This document shows positions 43,807 through 53,172 of a stretch of DNA of 64,000 bases, in pieces (the first letter of the stretch is position 1; each line of letters opens with the position of its first letter). The stretch is taken from contig NZ_UNRG01000007.1 in NCBI RefSeq assembly GCF_900537115.1, positions 79,657-143,656 on the forward strand. The letters are read 5' to 3'. A model generated the notes under the pieces. The model had not been told where the DNA came from. It did not search any database and worked only from the letters and a program-made list of their open reading frames with translations. Made by a program: the position numbers and the translations under genes. The stretch is from Arthrobacter sp. Alg241-R88 (GTDB lineage: Bacteria; Actinomycetota; Actinomycetes; Actinomycetales; Micrococcaceae).

Positions 43807-44484
43807 ATGACGGACTTGCCACAGCGCGGGCTCAATGTGCATCCATGGGACACAGTGCATGTGATGCGCCCAGCGGATTCTCCCCGCCCAAGGCGTCCCA
43901 GAGCCACCATGCACTTCCGCCTCGCGGCGTTGTTGTTCGCGGCGGTGCTGCTGCCCGCCTGCACTCCGGATGTGGGCGGGGGAAGCCCTTCCGGCGATGC
44001 CTCAGCCTCACCCTCGGCCTCCGTTTCCTCGACAGCATCGCCAAGTTCGCCTGCTCCTTCGGGCAGCGCGGACCCTGAGGCTGAGACTTCTGTGCCCGCG
44101 CCCGCCCCCGAGCCCGCTGCGCCGTCATCGGGCCCCGGGCAGGGCAACGCCGAACTGGCCATCGCCTTCACGCCGTCTGCCGGCGAGTCCGAGGTCCACT
44201 ACACCCTGGTCTGCGTCGACGGCACGCCTGACGCAGAAAGCAACCATCCCGCTGCTGACGCCGCCTGCTCCGCCCTGAAGGAGAACGCGGCGCTGCTGAG
44301 CCCCTCTCCGAAACGGGCTGACCAGGTCTGCACCGAGCAGTACGGCGGGCCGCAGGAGGCTACCGTTACCGGCGTAGTGGACGGGATCTCTGTTGATGCT
44401 GCCTTTAGCCGCACCAACGGTTGCGAAATCAGCGCCTGGGATGCTGCAAAGGATGTACTTGGTGCAGCTGGTGGAGCGTCTTAA
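43807..44484 (+). CDS. SSI-family (subtilisin inhibitor-like) lipoprotein
   Basis: 225 residues from ATG 43807. A -10-like TAGAAT (43795-43800) ends six bases before it, so the mRNA may be leaderless; ATG 43909, next to the signal peptide, is the alternative. The hydrophobic MHFRLAALLFAAVLLPAC ends in a lipobox LLPAC. After a Ser/Pro/Ala linker comes an SSI-like fold with the four Cys in the expected order (LVCVDG, AACSALK, VCTEQYGG, TNGCEIS), i.e. two disulfides. At the usual P1 place after the third Cys it has Glu instead of Met, Lys or Arg, so the target protease may be unusual. Overlaps the next gene by 32 bases. Confidence 0.78.
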   Translation: MTDLPQRGLNVHPWDTVHVMRPADSPRPRRPRATMHFRLAALLFAAVLLPACTPDVGGGSPSGDASASPSASVSSTASPSSPAPSGSADPEAETSVPAPAPEPAAPSSGPGQGNAELAIAFTPSAGESEVHYTLVCVDGTPDAESNHPAADAACSALKENAALLSPSPKRADQVCTEQYGGPQEATVTGVVDGISVDAAFSRTNGCEISAWDAAKDVLGAAGGAS

Positions 44485-45394
44485 CGTCCTGTCGGCCGAC
44501 GAGTGTCGGGCCAGGGAAGAAGCCCACCAGCAGCGCGTCAGCCGCTACGCGGACCCCTACCTTGCCCGCCGCTCAGCCGGAAAAAAGCATCCGGTGGAGG
44601 ATTTCCTCTTCACCTACTACACCCAGAAACCGGGCCAGCTCCGCCGCTGGCACCCGGGCGCCGGCGTCGTTCTGTTGGGCCCGGAAGCAGCGGACCGCCG
44701 CGGGTGGAAACACTATCGGACGCTCGACGACGGCGAACTTGCCTTCCTCGGGCTGCCGCCGGGAAGCCCTGCGGTCACCATGGACCGGGACGCGTTTCTC
44801 GCCGACCGCAAGGATGCCGTCGCCTTCGCCGCAATTATCCTGCGCGGCACTGCCGCCCGCCCTGCGCAGTTTGGCTGCTTCGGGCTCCATGAATGGGCAA
44901 TGGTCTATCACCAGGACCGGTTCGACCTGCGCCACGAGTATCTGCAGCTGCGCCTCGGGCCGGCAGGGACGGACAAGGTGGTGGAGGACAACCGGATCCG
45001 CTGCAGCCACTTTGATGCCTTCCGTTTCTACACGCCTGACGCCATTCCGCTGAACGAACTGGCACCCAGCCGGGAAACCCAGCGGCACCTTGAACAGCCT
45101 GGCTGCCTGCACGCCAACATGGACCTGTATAAATGGGCGTACAAGCTGCTGCCCGCCCTGCCCAGTGAGCTGGTGATGGACTGCTTTGAACTATCGTGGC
45201 GGATCCGGGCCATGGATATGCAGGCCTCCCCCTACGACCTGGTGGAGTGGGGCTACCCCGCCATCCCCATCGAAACCCCGCAGGGCAAGGCTGCCTATGT
45301 GGAGCACCAGCGGTCCTTTGCAGCCGAGGCAGCAGGACTCCGGGACAAGCTGGCCCTGGAACTGGCCGCCTTGTCCGGGAGCGGACAGCCGTGA
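44453..45394 (+). CDS. Conserved actinobacterial protein, often labelled 3-methyladenine DNA glycosylase
   Basis: 313 residues from ATG 44453 (GTG 44471 also possible). Key segments are KKHPVEDFLFTYYTQKPGQLRRWHPG, FGLHEWAMVYHQD and QPGCLHANMDLYKWAYKLLPALPSELVMDCFEL. It belongs to a family that databases often call 3-methyladenine DNA glycosylase. I see no helix-hairpin-helix or other glycosylase motif, so the name is unproven. Conserved His, Asp, Tyr and Trp could form an active site. It lies between two SSI-like genes and overlaps both, so it is firmly in one operon with them. Confidence 0.8.
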   Translation: MYLVQLVERLNVLSADECRAREEAHQQRVSRYADPYLARRSAGKKHPVEDFLFTYYTQKPGQLRRWHPGAGVVLLGPEAADRRGWKHYRTLDDGELAFLGLPPGSPAVTMDRDAFLADRKDAVAFAAIILRGTAARPAQFGCFGLHEWAMVYHQDRFDLRHEYLQLRLGPAGTDKVVEDNRIRCSHFDAFRFYTPDAIPLNELAPSRETQRHLEQPGCLHANMDLYKWAYKLLPALPSELVMDCFELSWRIRAMDMQASPYDLVEWGYPAIPIETPQGKAAYVEHQRSFAAEAAGLRDKLALELAALSGSGQP

Positions 45395-45738
45395 TCGACC
45401 TGACCGTCCGGCTGCGTGAAAGCCCCGACGCCGGGGAGCACGAATTCCACTTGGTGGCCGACGGCGGGCGTCCTTCCGCTGAAAGCACAGTGCCGGACCC
45501 TGAGGCTGCGCTGGCCGCGGTGGAACGCTACGGCGAGGATATTTTCTTTCCGAAACCGGGCCCGCCCAAGCTGTGCACGCAACAATACGGAGGGCCGCAG
45601 GTCGCCGTAGTGACCGGGACGTTCCACGGGCGGGCAGTTGAAGCGGTCTTCACCCGGACCGACGGTTGCGAAATCTCGCGTTGGAAAGCAATGGCTCCTC
45701 TACTGGGCAACGTCAGTGGAGCGTCCGGCGCCATCTAA
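45391..45738 (+). CDS. SSI-like domain protein without signal peptide
   Basis: 115 residues from GTG 45391, overlapping the previous stop (GTGA). The C-terminal part, KLCTQQYGGPQ to TDGCEISRWK, aligns with the SSI-like lipoprotein coded two genes upstream. The first Cys pair is missing (LVADGG where the lipoprotein has LVCVDG), and there is no signal peptide, so it is probably cytosolic and has at most one disulfide. The residue at the P1 place is Gln. Function unknown; it ends at a strong terminator. Confidence 0.78.
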   Translation: MIDLTVRLRESPDAGEHEFHLVADGGRPSAESTVPDPEAALAAVERYGEDIFFPKPGPPKLCTQQYGGPQVAVVTGTFHGRAVEAVFTRTDGCEISRWKAMAPLLGNVSGASGAI

Positions 45739-45774
45739 GGCAATGCCGCCTGCCGGAAGAACAACCCGGAAAAG

Positions 45775-45816
45775 CAGGATCCCCGGCGGGTACAACCGCC
45801 GGGGATCCTGTTTTTG
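45775..45816 (+). terminator. Rho-independent terminator of the SSI operon
   Basis: CAGGATCCCCGGCGG (45775-45789) pairs fully with CCGCCGGGGATCCTG (45796-45810), followed by TTTTTGT. It also lies just after the stop of the convergent subtilase gene. Confidence 0.93.
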
Positions 45817-45830
45817 TAAACGTCAGGCTG

Positions 45831-48800
45831 CTAGGCCCCGGGAACCGCGTCCGCGAGAGCTACCTGCGGAGCTCCGGAAGGAGCAGCGGAGGCGCCGCCC
45901 ACCTGGACGTTGATCCAGGTCCTGATGCCGTTGTCGCCCAGGCTGAGGCGCGAAGCGTAAGCCCCTTCGGACAGGCCGGTCCAAGTCAGCGTGGCCGAGG
46001 TGGCCGTGCCGTTCGGAGCAACAATCGGGTTGGGTTCCACCGTGAGGTTGCCGGCGTCCCCCGCAAACGAGACCGCCTGAACGGACGCGCTTGCTGCTCC
46101 ATTGTCAGGCGTGGAGTACAGATTGGCCACGATGTAGTACGTGCCTGCGCGAGGCGCCTCCACATCCAGGAACTCGCTGGCGGAAGCCGTCGCCACCTGT
46201 GTTGCCGTCAGCCCGCCCGAAGCATTGGGTGCGTAGACCACCATGTCCCAGTCGACGTCGTTCGATTGCGCCTGGACACCCAGGCGGGCGAAGGAAGCCC
46301 CGGCGGGCACCGTTACCTCGAGCACTGCGTTGTGTGCATCATCCTTCGGTGCGTACTCTCCCGGAGTTTTGGTGATGGCTGTCTGGCTTACGGGCGCCAG
46401 GCCTTCCACCCCTACCTTGATGGGGTTGTCCGAACCGGACACCAGTTCCATGGTGCCGCTGCCGCTGCCGGTGGCTGAGCTGAAGGTGAACGACGGGGCG
46501 ATCTGGGCATCAACAGGGCGGATGGCGATGGGAGAGCTCACAGTGCGCGGGCCCTTCCAGGCCAGGGTGCCGGTGCTGAATTTACCTACCGGAGCGCTCA
46601 CGTTCCTGATGGTCAGGGTAACCTCGCGGGTCTGGCCTGCCTTGGCGAAGTTCAGCGCCTTCGGCTCGACATGGACGTTGAAGCCCGGCATGTTGACTTC
46701 CGGCCGGTACATCCCGGGAACCAGGGCAGTGAGTTGGCGCTTGACCTGCACTTCCCCCACCAGGCTGCCGAGCGCGATGGACGGGAGGTTGAGGTCTCGG
46801 GCAGCAATGGTGCCTGCCTGCGGAGCCCCCGTCTCTACACCCTGGCCGTTGAGGAAGCCGAGCCAGTCCTTGATGCCCGAGTTGTAGACCAGGCCTGGAT
46901 CCAGGAAGCGGGTTGAGTCGATATGGCCCGCGCCGCCCTGGAAGGGATCTGTGTTGGGTGAACCGTCAGCGTTGACCAGCGGGTAGGCGGTGGTCATCAT
47001 GGCCGACTTGACCATTGCAGGCGTCCACTTGGGCTGTTTGCTGAGCACCAACGCCCCGAAACCGGCGATGTGCGGTGCGGCCATGGACGTGCCCGACATA
47101 AAGCCGAACTGCTCGCCGTCGTTGCCGATGGTGGAAACGCCCGCGAGGACGTTCACGCCCGGTGCAGCGATGTCCGGCTTCAGCAGGTCGCCACCGGAGG
47201 CAAGGCTCGGCCCGCGGGAGGAGAAGCCGGCGATCTGGGGCGCTGGGGAAGCGGGTTCTCCGGTCAAGTCCCCCTTGACCAGGCTGACTGTCAAAGCGGG
47301 GTTGGCTTCAAGCTTGGACTTCAGTTCCAGGCTTTTCGGAGCATTGACGTGCACCGTGGGAAGCACATGGTTGTCCGCATCTTCGGAGCTGCTGGTGAGG
47401 TTCACCAGGATCATCCCGACGCCGCCCTTGTCCTGGACCTCCTGGCTCTTGGCCGTCCTGTCCACAACGCCGCGGTCGCAGACCACCACCTTGCCTGCCA
47501 CCTTGGCAGCATCGAGGGAACCGGGGCCGCAGAGGTTCGGATTGGCAGCACCTGCTGCTGCCGCAGCTGAGGCGACCACAACCGGTTTGTCGGCAACTTC
47601 CGATTTCATAATCGAAGCTCCACGGTACAGCGAGCCATCGGAGACCTTGACGGTGCCAAGCAGGTCGCTCGGGAAGGTGGACGCAGCGACCGTAGTCAGC
47701 CAGGGTGAGGCGTGGTTGACCGTTGAGACAGTGGGGCCGGAGTTGCCGGCGGACGCGGAAACAAAAACACCTGCGGCGGCAGCGTTGAGGAACGCCAGTG
47801 CCACCGGATCAGTCGTGCTGTTGTTGTTGCCCGAAATCGAGTAGTTCAGGACGTCCACGCCGTCCTTGATGGCGGCATCCACTGCTTCGACGGAAGCGGA
47901 GGAGTAGCAGCCTCCGGTATCGGGGTTGGTGTCCTCCCAGCAGATCTTGTAGACGGAGACCTTCGCGGCGGGAGCAACACCGGAGCTTTTGCCGAACCCG
48001 GCGCCGTCAATCACCTGCTCAACGTTCGCGTTGCCGGCCGCGGTAGTGGCGGTGTGCGTGCCGTGGCTTCCGACGTCGACCGGTGAGATGAGCTCTTCGG
48101 GCGCCCGGTTTCCGGGCGCTACGGACTGCAGGAAAGCATCGGCAAAGTACCTGGCGCCGATGACCTTGGAGTTGCACTGGGAGCCGTCGAATGAGGCGCC
48201 CGTCCCCTGCCCCTTTTGGCAGTCGCCTTCGAAGGTGGTGCCGTCGGCCTTGAGCATGGCGATCCGGCCCTCGGCGGTCCGGTACGGCACACCCATCTGC
48301 GCGGGACCGCTCAGCGGCTGGACTGGCTCACCCTGCAGGAACGGGTTGTCGGGGGCATACCCGGAATCGATGACCCCTACGACAACGCCTTTGCCGGCGT
48401 TGGCTTCCCCGCCGAACTGCTTGGCCCAAACTCCGTCGGGGCCAGTCAGCTTGAGGAAGTCAGTGGTGGTGTAGTCCGGGGCATTCTCAACATCCGGCGT
48501 CACGGCCAGAACCCGGTTGTCCCTGGACAACTCCATGGCCTGTCCTGCGTTCAGCTCGGCGCTGAAACCGTTGAGGGCAGCCGTGAACTGCTTTACCGGG
48601 GTGACCCCCTGGCTGTCAGCGACCTCCCGCTGTTGCTTGCGGAGATGGGCGTCGTAGGCCTTGTAGTTGGCGCTTCCGGGTTCCAGCTTCCGGCCGTTCT
48701 GCGGCTTGGTCGCCCCTAGTCCCGGCGTTTCACCCTCGTAGGCCGCAGCTGCCGCACCCGCGAGGACAACGATGTAGCGGCCGTCCTTGAACTCCGTGGA

Positions 48801-48959
48801 TGTTGTCTTCTTTGCAGCTAGTGCCACATCCTGTCCGGCCGGCACCGCGGTAGCGGGACTTACGGCCATCGAGGTGAGGAGAAGAGGCAGACCCACGGCC
48901 AGCGCCGCAGCTTTCCGGATTCCCCCGCCCCGCAAGGGGCTCTTTCCAGTAGATCTCAC
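45831..48959 (-). CDS. Secreted S8 subtilase with inhibitor I9, PA and C-terminal domains
   Basis: 1042 residues from GTG 48959, with AAAGGG seven bases upstream. Signal peptide at about 14-38, an inhibitor I9 propeptide at about 55-165, then the S8 catalytic domain with Asp (VIDSG, about 198), His (SHGTH, about 299) and Ser (GTSMA, about 625). A PA domain (about 455-560) is inserted, as in the S8 cucumisin/C5a-peptidase-like group. A Fn-III-like segment and a PPC-like beta domain (about 900-1020) follow. It is a large exported protease. It is convergent with the SSI-like operon, whose products are candidate inhibitors. Confidence 0.94.
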   Translation of the reverse strand: MRSTGKSPLRGGGIRKAAALAVGLPLLLTSMAVSPATAVPAGQDVALAAKKTTSTEFKDGRYIVVLAGAAAAAYEGETPGLGATKPQNGRKLEPGSANYKAYDAHLRKQQREVADSQGVTPVKQFTAALNGFSAELNAGQAMELSRDNRVLAVTPDVENAPDYTTTDFLKLTGPDGVWAKQFGGEANAGKGVVVGVIDSGYAPDNPFLQGEPVQPLSGPAQMGVPYRTAEGRIAMLKADGTTFEGDCQKGQGTGASFDGSQCNSKVIGARYFADAFLQSVAPGNRAPEELISPVDVGSHGTHTATTAAGNANVEQVIDGAGFGKSSGVAPAAKVSVYKICWEDTNPDTGGCYSSASVEAVDAAIKDGVDVLNYSISGNNNSTTDPVALAFLNAAAAGVFVSASAGNSGPTVSTVNHASPWLTTVAASTFPSDLLGTVKVSDGSLYRGASIMKSEVADKPVVVASAAAAAGAANPNLCGPGSLDAAKVAGKVVVCDRGVVDRTAKSQEVQDKGGVGMILVNLTSSSEDADNHVLPTVHVNAPKSLELKSKLEANPALTVSLVKGDLTGEPASPAPQIAGFSSRGPSLASGGDLLKPDIAAPGVNVLAGVSTIGNDGEQFGFMSGTSMAAPHIAGFGALVLSKQPKWTPAMVKSAMMTTAYPLVNADGSPNTDPFQGGAGHIDSTRFLDPGLVYNSGIKDWLGFLNGQGVETGAPQAGTIAARDLNLPSIALGSLVGEVQVKRQLTALVPGMYRPEVNMPGFNVHVEPKALNFAKAGQTREVTLTIRNVSAPVGKFSTGTLAWKGPRTVSSPIAIRPVDAQIAPSFTFSSATGSGSGTMELVSGSDNPIKVGVEGLAPVSQTAITKTPGEYAPKDDAHNAVLEVTVPAGASFARLGVQAQSNDVDWDMVVYAPNASGGLTATQVATASASEFLDVEAPRAGTYYIVANLYSTPDNGAASASVQAVSFAGDAGNLTVEPNPIVAPNGTATSATLTWTGLSEGAYASRLSLGDNGIRTWINVQVGGASAAPSGAPQVALADAVPGA

Positions 48960-49158
48960 GTGCAACCCTTTCACGAGGTACCGGCCCAGCCACGACTGCG
49001 GGCCCAAAATGACTGGCCGTCAGCGAAATTACAGATCTTGTCATTTCGTGAGACCAGTCGATTCAAAGAGTACAGACTGATAGCTCAATATGACATAGGG
49101 CACAACGAGAAGTTTCGCCAGTCCTACACTTGCCGGGCAGGGCAGGACGGCATGGAAA

Positions 49159-49180
49159 AGGGCGCCCCTCAGGGCGCCCT
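49159..49180 (-). terminator. Hairpin after the small membrane protein gene
   Basis: AGGGCGCCC (49159-49167) pairs with GGGCGCCCT (49172-49180); the minus-strand product is followed by CTTTTCC. It probably ends transcription of the small gene at 49213-49395. Confidence 0.65.
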
Positions 49181-49212
49181 GGCAACTTCAGAGTGGGTGC
49201 GGGCAGACGCTG

Positions 49213-49395
49213 CTACCGGGGTGTGCGCACCACGTCGCTGATCCACTGCCGGGTCTTTTCATCCATGGGCCCCGCCACCCGGTTTTCCCGGGCGAACCGG
49301 TCGGCCTTGATCTTCTGGAGCACCATTCGCCCAAGTCCGGCAAAAACTGCCGCGGCAACCATGGGCAACAGCACGGATCTCGATTTCTCTGCCAT
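49213..49395 (-). CDS. Small membrane protein, unknown function
   Basis: 60 residues from ATG 49395 with AGGA upstream. One membrane helix (about 8-24, VLLPMVAAAVFAGLGRMVL) and a charged remainder (KIKADRFARENRVAGP). It may be a small single-pass protein; no known domain is recognised. It stands alone between the subtilase gene and purS and is divergent from the purine operon. Confidence 0.6.
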   Translation of the reverse strand: MAEKSRSVLLPMVAAAVFAGLGRMVLQKIKADRFARENRVAGPMDEKTRQWISDVVRTPR

Positions 49396-49663
49396 TCAGC
49401 AATCCTAGTGACACCTTTGGCGCAACTCCAGATCCCGCGGCGAACCGCCCCCCGCCGCGCCTCTCTCCCAGGGTTCCGGCCGCCGCCGGTGGCTGGAACT
49501 TGCCGAATACAGGCTGGGGCGCTCCGGCCGGTAGAATGGAGTGGCAAGCTCGCGGAGCGCCCGTCCACAAGGTTTAACAAGGTGTGCATCAACACCTCGG
49601 TACGGCGTGAGACGGCACCACTCCGCTGCGCCCTTACCCAAGCTCACGCACAGGAGTTACCGG
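49396..49663 (+). promoter_or_regulatory. Upstream region of purSQL
   Basis: 268 bases between the small membrane protein gene and purS. A -10-like TAGAAT is at 49532-49537. No clear purine-box repeat or riboswitch is visible. Confidence 0.45.
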
Positions 49664-49915
49664 ATGCCCCGGATCGTTGTTGACGTTATGCCCAAGCCCG
49701 AGATTCTGGACCCGCAGGGGAAGGCTATCGTCGGCGCTCTCCCCCGGCTGGGCTTTACCAGCTTCAGTTCTGTCCGCCAGGGCAAGCGTTTCGAACTGAC
49801 CGTCGACGGCGAGGTGACCGAGGAGATCCTGGCCCAGGCGCGCGATGCCGCAGAGACCCTGCTGTCCAACCCTGTGATCGAGGACGTTGTCAACGTCGAG
49901 GTCGTCGAGGCCTGA
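49664..49915 (+). CDS. purS: Phosphoribosylformylglycinamidine synthase subunit PurS
   Basis: 83 residues from ATG 49664, with AGGAG upstream. [22 protein letters not shown] and the later [16 protein letters not shown] pattern match PurS. It joins PurQ and PurL to form the FGAM synthase complex in the fourth step of purine synthesis. purQ begins one base after its stop. Confidence 0.95.
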   Translation: MPRIVVDVMPKPEILDPQGKAIVGALPRLGFTSFSSVRQGKRFELTVDGEVTEEILAQARDAAETLLSNPVIEDVVNVEVVEA

Positions 49916-49916
49916 A

Positions 49917-50711
49917 ATGACTGAACTTCCCCTGATCGGCGAGCCAATCGCCGCCGCAGCAGACGCCTCTGGTGCTCGCGGGCTCGCCGGCGCCCGGATC
50001 GGCGTCGTCACGTTCCCAGGCACTTTGGATGACCGCGACGCCGCCCGTGCGGTCCGTCTGGCCGGCGGCACCGCCGTCGAGCTTTGGCACGCCGATAAGG
50101 AGCTTGGCGACGTCGACGCCGTCGTGATTCCCGGCGGCTTCTCCTACGGCGACTACCTCCGCGCCGGCGCCATCGCCCGCTTCGCACCGCTGATGTCCAA
50201 GATCATCGATGCCGCCAACAGCGACGCCAAGCTTCCCGTGCTCGGCATCTGCAACGGCTTCCAGATCCTCACCGAGTCGCACCTGCTGCCCGGTTCAATG
50301 ATCAAGAACGACCACCTGAAGTTCATGTGCCGTGACCAGGTCCTGCGCGTCGAAAACAGCAACACCGCATGGACGCTGGACTACGAAACCGGCCAGGAAA
50401 TCACTGTGCCGCTCAAGAACCAGGACGGCCAGTACCTTGCGGATGACAAAACCCTGGACGCGCTCGAGGCAGAGGGCCGCGTGGTGTTCCGCTACGTGGG
50501 CTTCAACCCGAACGGCTCCCGCCGCGACATCGCCGGCATCTCCAACGCCGCCGGCAACGTGGTGGGCCTCATGCCGCACCCCGAGCACGCTGTGGAGCCC
50601 GGATTCGGTCCCGAATCTGCTGGGTCCGGCGGCGCCGGTGTCGGCGGGTCCGATACCGACGGGCTGGGCTTCTTCACCTCCGTTTTGACCAAGATTGTGG
50701 GAGGCAAGTAA
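49917..50711 (+). CDS. purQ: Phosphoribosylformylglycinamidine synthase subunit PurQ
   Basis: 264 residues from ATG 49917. A class I glutamine amidotransferase, with the catalytic Cys in VLGICNGFQ and the His/Glu of PHPEHAV at the end. It supplies ammonia from glutamine to PurL. It carries about 20 extra N-terminal residues before [10 protein letters not shown] and a Gly-rich insert near the C-terminus. purL starts within its stop codon (TAATG). Confidence 0.97.
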   Translation: MTELPLIGEPIAAAADASGARGLAGARIGVVTFPGTLDDRDAARAVRLAGGTAVELWHADKELGDVDAVVIPGGFSYGDYLRAGAIARFAPLMSKIIDAANSDAKLPVLGICNGFQILTESHLLPGSMIKNDHLKFMCRDQVLRVENSNTAWTLDYETGQEITVPLKNQDGQYLADDKTLDALEAEGRVVFRYVGFNPNGSRRDIAGISNAAGNVVGLMPHPEHAVEPGFGPESAGSGGAGVGGSDTDGLGFFTSVLTKIVGGK

Positions 50712-53098
50712 TGACCGGGACCTCGACAGGCTCCATCACCGACGGCGGAGGCACGGCTACCGCTGCCGCCTCGCCCACCGCTGCCCCGGGTGCCATCACC
50801 CAGGTCAAGAAGTTCAACATCGACACCGTTGAGCATGCCGCGAAGACTCCGGATACCGAACTGCCCTGGGCCGAACTGGGCCTCAAGCAGAACGAGTTCG
50901 ACGAGATCGTCAAGGTGCTGGGCCGCCGTCCCACCGGCGCCGAACTTGCCATGTACTCCGTTATGTGGAGCGAGCACTGCTCCTACAAGTCCTCCAAGAA
51001 CCACCTGCGCCAGTTCGGCGAAAAGGTGACCCCGGAGATGAAGAAGGACATGCTGGTGGGCATCGGCGAAAACGCCGGCGTGACCAACCTGGGGGACGGC
51101 TGGGCCGTGACCTTCAAGATCGAGTCGCACAACTCGCCGTCGTTCGTTGAGCCCTACCAGGGCGCTGCCACCGGAATCGGCGGCATTGTCCGCGACATCA
51201 TCTCCATGGGTGCCCGCCCCGTTGCCGTGATGGATCCGCTGCGCTTTGGCGCCATCGACCACCCGGACACCGCCCGCGTGATGCACGGTGCCGTTGCCGG
51301 CATCGGCGGCTACGGCAACTCCCTGGGCCTGCCGAACATCGGCGGCGAGATGGTGTTCGACTCCGTCTACCAGGGCAACCCGCTGGTCAACGCCCTGGCC
51401 GTGGGCGTGATGCGGCACGAGGACATCCGCCTCGCCAATGCCTCCGGCAAGGGCAACAAGGTGGTCCTGTTCGGTGCCCGCACCGGCGGCGACGGCATTG
51501 GCGGCGCGTCCGTGCTGGCCTCCGAGTCCTTCGACGACACCAAGCCCTCGAAGCGTCCCGCCGTCCAGGTGGGCGACCCCTTCGCCGAGAAGGTCCTGAT
51601 CGAGTGCTGCCTTGAGCTGTTCAAGGGCTCGCTGGTGGAAGGCATCCAGGACCTGGGCGCGGCAGGCATCTCCTGCGCCACATCCGAGCTCGCTTCCAAC
51701 GGCGACGGCGGCATGGCCGTTGAGCTGACCTCGGTGTTGCTCCGCGACCCCACGCTGACCCCGGGCGAAATCCTCATGTCCGAGTCGCAGGAACGCATGA
51801 TGGCCGTGGTCACCCCGGAGAACGTGGAAGCGTTCGAAGCCGTCATGGACAAGTGGGCTGTGGAGTACGCCTGGCTGGGCGAGGTGACGGACAGCGGCCG
51901 CCTCATCATCACGTGGGAAGGCGAGGTCATTGTCGACGTCGATCCCCGCACCGTGGCACACGACGGCCCGGTCTATGACCGTCCGTTCGCCCGTCCCGAG
52001 TGGCAGGACGCCGTGCAGGCCGACACCTTCACCGGTTCCGTCCAGGACGCCGGCCGGCCCTCTGCTCCGGCAGAACTGGCCAAGGCCGTCACCGAACTGG
52101 TGGCATCGCCGAACATGTGCTCCAAGTCCTGGATCACCAACCAGTACGACCGCTACGTGGGCGGCAACACCTCCATGGCGTACCCCGATGATGCCGGCGT
52201 TGTCCGCGTGGACGAGGAAACCGGACTGGGCGTGGCCCTGGCCACCGACGCCAACGGCCGCTACACCTACCTTGATCCGTACCACGGCGCACAGCTGGCG
52301 CTGGCAGAGGCGTACCGGAACGTTGCCACCTCCGGCGCCGTCCCCATGGCTGTCAGCGACTGCCTGAACTTCGGCTCCCCCGAGGACCCGGACGTTATGT
52401 GGCAGCTCGCCGAAGCGATCCGTGGCCTGTCCGACGCCTGCATGGTGCTGGGCATCCCGGTGACCGGCGGCAACGTCTCGCTGTACAACCAGACCGGCAC
52501 CACGCCCATCCACCCCTCCCCTGTGGTGGCAGTGCTGGGCAAGCTCGACGACGTTGCCCGCCGCACGCCGTCGGGCTGGCGCGAGGATGGCCAGGCAATT
52601 TACCTGCTGGGCACCACCGCGGCTGAGCTGGACGGCTCCGAGTGGGCCAACATGCGCGGCCACCTGGGCGGCCAGCCGCCCAAGGTTGACCTGGACGCCG
52701 AACGTGCCCTGGGTGAGATCCTGATCAACGCTTCGCGCGACGGCATGATCGATTCCGCGCACGACCTCTCCGAGGGTGGCCTCGCGGCGGCCCTCGTGGA
52801 ATCCTCGCTGCGGTACGGCGTCGGTGCCCGGATTGCGCTGCAGGATGTCCTGGACCGGGACGGCGTGGACCTCTTCACGGCGCTGTTCTCCGAATCCCAG
52901 GGCCGTGCCGTCGTCGGCGTCCCGCGCTCCGAGGAAGTGCGGTTCACGGACATGTGCACCGCCCGCGGCTTCGCCCACACCCGCATCGGCGTGGTGGACG
53001 CGGCCAGCGGCACCTTGGAGATCAACGGCGTGGAGAGCCTGTCCCTGGATGCCCTCCGGGAAGCCCATGAGGGGACCCTGCCGAAGTACTTCGGCTGA
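50711..53098 (+). CDS. purL: Phosphoribosylformylglycinamidine synthase subunit PurL (small type)
   Basis: 795 residues. The small PurL form needs PurS and PurQ, both coded just upstream. [14 protein letters not shown], the ATP/substrate motif [14 protein letters not shown], and [21 protein letters not shown] are present, with repeated AIRS-type halves. An extra N-terminal stretch rich in Gly, Ala and Thr (about 1-25) precedes the conserved part. It converts FGAR to FGAM using ATP and ammonia. The transcript ends at the terminator at 53119. Confidence 0.98.
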   Translation: MTGTSTGSITDGGGTATAAASPTAAPGAITQVKKFNIDTVEHAAKTPDTELPWAELGLKQNEFDEIVKVLGRRPTGAELAMYSVMWSEHCSYKSSKNHLRQFGEKVTPEMKKDMLVGIGENAGVTNLGDGWAVTFKIESHNSPSFVEPYQGAATGIGGIVRDIISMGARPVAVMDPLRFGAIDHPDTARVMHGAVAGIGGYGNSLGLPNIGGEMVFDSVYQGNPLVNALAVGVMRHEDIRLANASGKGNKVVLFGARTGGDGIGGASVLASESFDDTKPSKRPAVQVGDPFAEKVLIECCLELFKGSLVEGIQDLGAAGISCATSELASNGDGGMAVELTSVLLRDPTLTPGEILMSESQERMMAVVTPENVEAFEAVMDKWAVEYAWLGEVTDSGRLIITWEGEVIVDVDPRTVAHDGPVYDRPFARPEWQDAVQADTFTGSVQDAGRPSAPAELAKAVTELVASPNMCSKSWITNQYDRYVGGNTSMAYPDDAGVVRVDEETGLGVALATDANGRYTYLDPYHGAQLALAEAYRNVATSGAVPMAVSDCLNFGSPEDPDVMWQLAEAIRGLSDACMVLGIPVTGGNVSLYNQTGTTPIHPSPVVAVLGKLDDVARRTPSGWREDGQAIYLLGTTAAELDGSEWANMRGHLGGQPPKVDLDAERALGEILINASRDGMIDSAHDLSEGGLAAALVESSLRYGVGARIALQDVLDRDGVDLFTALFSESQGRAVVGVPRSEEVRFTDMCTARGFAHTRIGVVDAASGTLEINGVESLSLDALREAHEGTLPKYFG

Positions 53099-53118
53099 CC
53101 CCAGCACTGCCAAACACA

Positions 53119-53159
53119 CGGAAATCCGCGCCCCCTTCGGAAGGGGGAGCGGATTTCCG
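53119..53159 (+). terminator. Rho-independent terminator of purSQL
   Basis: CGGAAATCCGC pairs with GCGGATTTCCG, with inner CCCCCTTCGGAAGGGGG, followed by TTTAAT. Confidence 0.9.
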
Positions 53160-53172
53160 CTTTAATCGAGCC

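Noticed and set aside
50492..53119. Minus-strand open frame of 875 codons across purL
   Set aside because: Antisense shadow of PurL; composition is that of reversed codons and it has no recognised domain.
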